Of a DNA stretch of 41,215 nucleotides, positions 41,185-41,215 are shown one piece after another. The notes under the pieces are model-generated. The model worked only from the letters and a program-made list of their open reading frames with translations. It did not search any database and was not told the DNA's origin. The stretch is from Candidatus Gottesmanbacteria bacterium CG_4_10_14_0_8_um_filter_37_24. Lineage in GTDB: Bacteria; Patescibacteriota; Microgenomatia; 2-02-FULL-39-11. The stretch spans positions 1 through 41,215 of the forward strand of contig PFMK01000045.1 in assembly GCA_002785215.1 (NCBI GenBank). The letters are read 5' to 3'. Numbering within the stretch: the stretch's first letter is position 1; every line of letters begins with the position of its first letter. The position numbers and the translations under genes were made by a program.

Positions 41185-41215
41185 AGAAATGGTCAGTTGA
41201 TAAGTTAGTTACTTC

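Overview
This window is AT-rich and gene-dense. It most resembles a Candidate Phyla Radiation (Patescibacteria) bacterium, probably of the Microgenomates type. That assignment is an inference from a short valyl-tRNA synthetase, a bacterial mevalonate operon with archaeal-type early genes, tandem small VirB2/pilin-like membrane proteins, many genes of unknown function, promoters lying only a few bases upstream of start codons, and a compact Cas12a locus. No rRNA or tRNA gene was seen. TAA, TAG and TGA all end genes here, so the standard code appears to apply.

Layout. Positions 1-1207 (minus strand) hold three small two-helix membrane proteins resembling VirB2/TrbC pilins. Positions 1351-2131 hold an ECF-like sigma factor overlapping a small one-helix protein that may be its anti-sigma partner. 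Positions 2174-10826 form a tight plus-strand operon: a Yip1-like membrane protein, HMG-CoA reductase, HMG-CoA synthase, thiolase, DUF35 protein, mevalonate kinase, CruF-like carotenoid protein, a second GHMP kinase (likely phosphomevalonate kinase), diphosphomevalonate decarboxylase and undecaprenyl diphosphate synthase. Together these can carry acetyl-CoA to isopentenyl diphosphate and into the polyprenyl carrier lipid. No IPP isomerase gene is visible here.

Positions 10967-15610 hold a ribbon-helix-helix/nucleotidyltransferase fusion, a type IIG restriction-modification enzyme and a coupled unknown gene. Then follow thyA-folA (thyA carries an in-frame palindromic insert), a membrane-anchored serpin, a membrane protein and a flavodoxin. 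Positions 19972-24017 hold a DUF2156-like protein, a TrmB-type regulator, a gene with a strong operator-like promoter, and a glycosyltransferase split by one in-frame amber codon. Positions 24116-31978 hold a Na+/Ca2+ exchanger-like protein, exported proteins, a TRM11-like methyltransferase, a YqeY protein, a SurA_N-like anchor protein, a cyclophilin and a GT-C-like membrane protein.

Positions 32005-38985 are a complete type V-A CRISPR-Cas locus on the minus strand: cas12a, cas4, cas1, cas2, leader, and an array of 17 identical 36-nt repeats with 16 spacers. Three points stand out. The leader ends in a ~91-nt nested inverted repeat that abuts the first repeat. Cas12a keeps a four-cysteine zinc-ribbon signature and seems altered at its crRNA-processing residues. 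A 19-nt copy of the repeat handle, with two mismatches, lies inside the cas12a coding sequence. The window closes with valS (39040-41184, minus).
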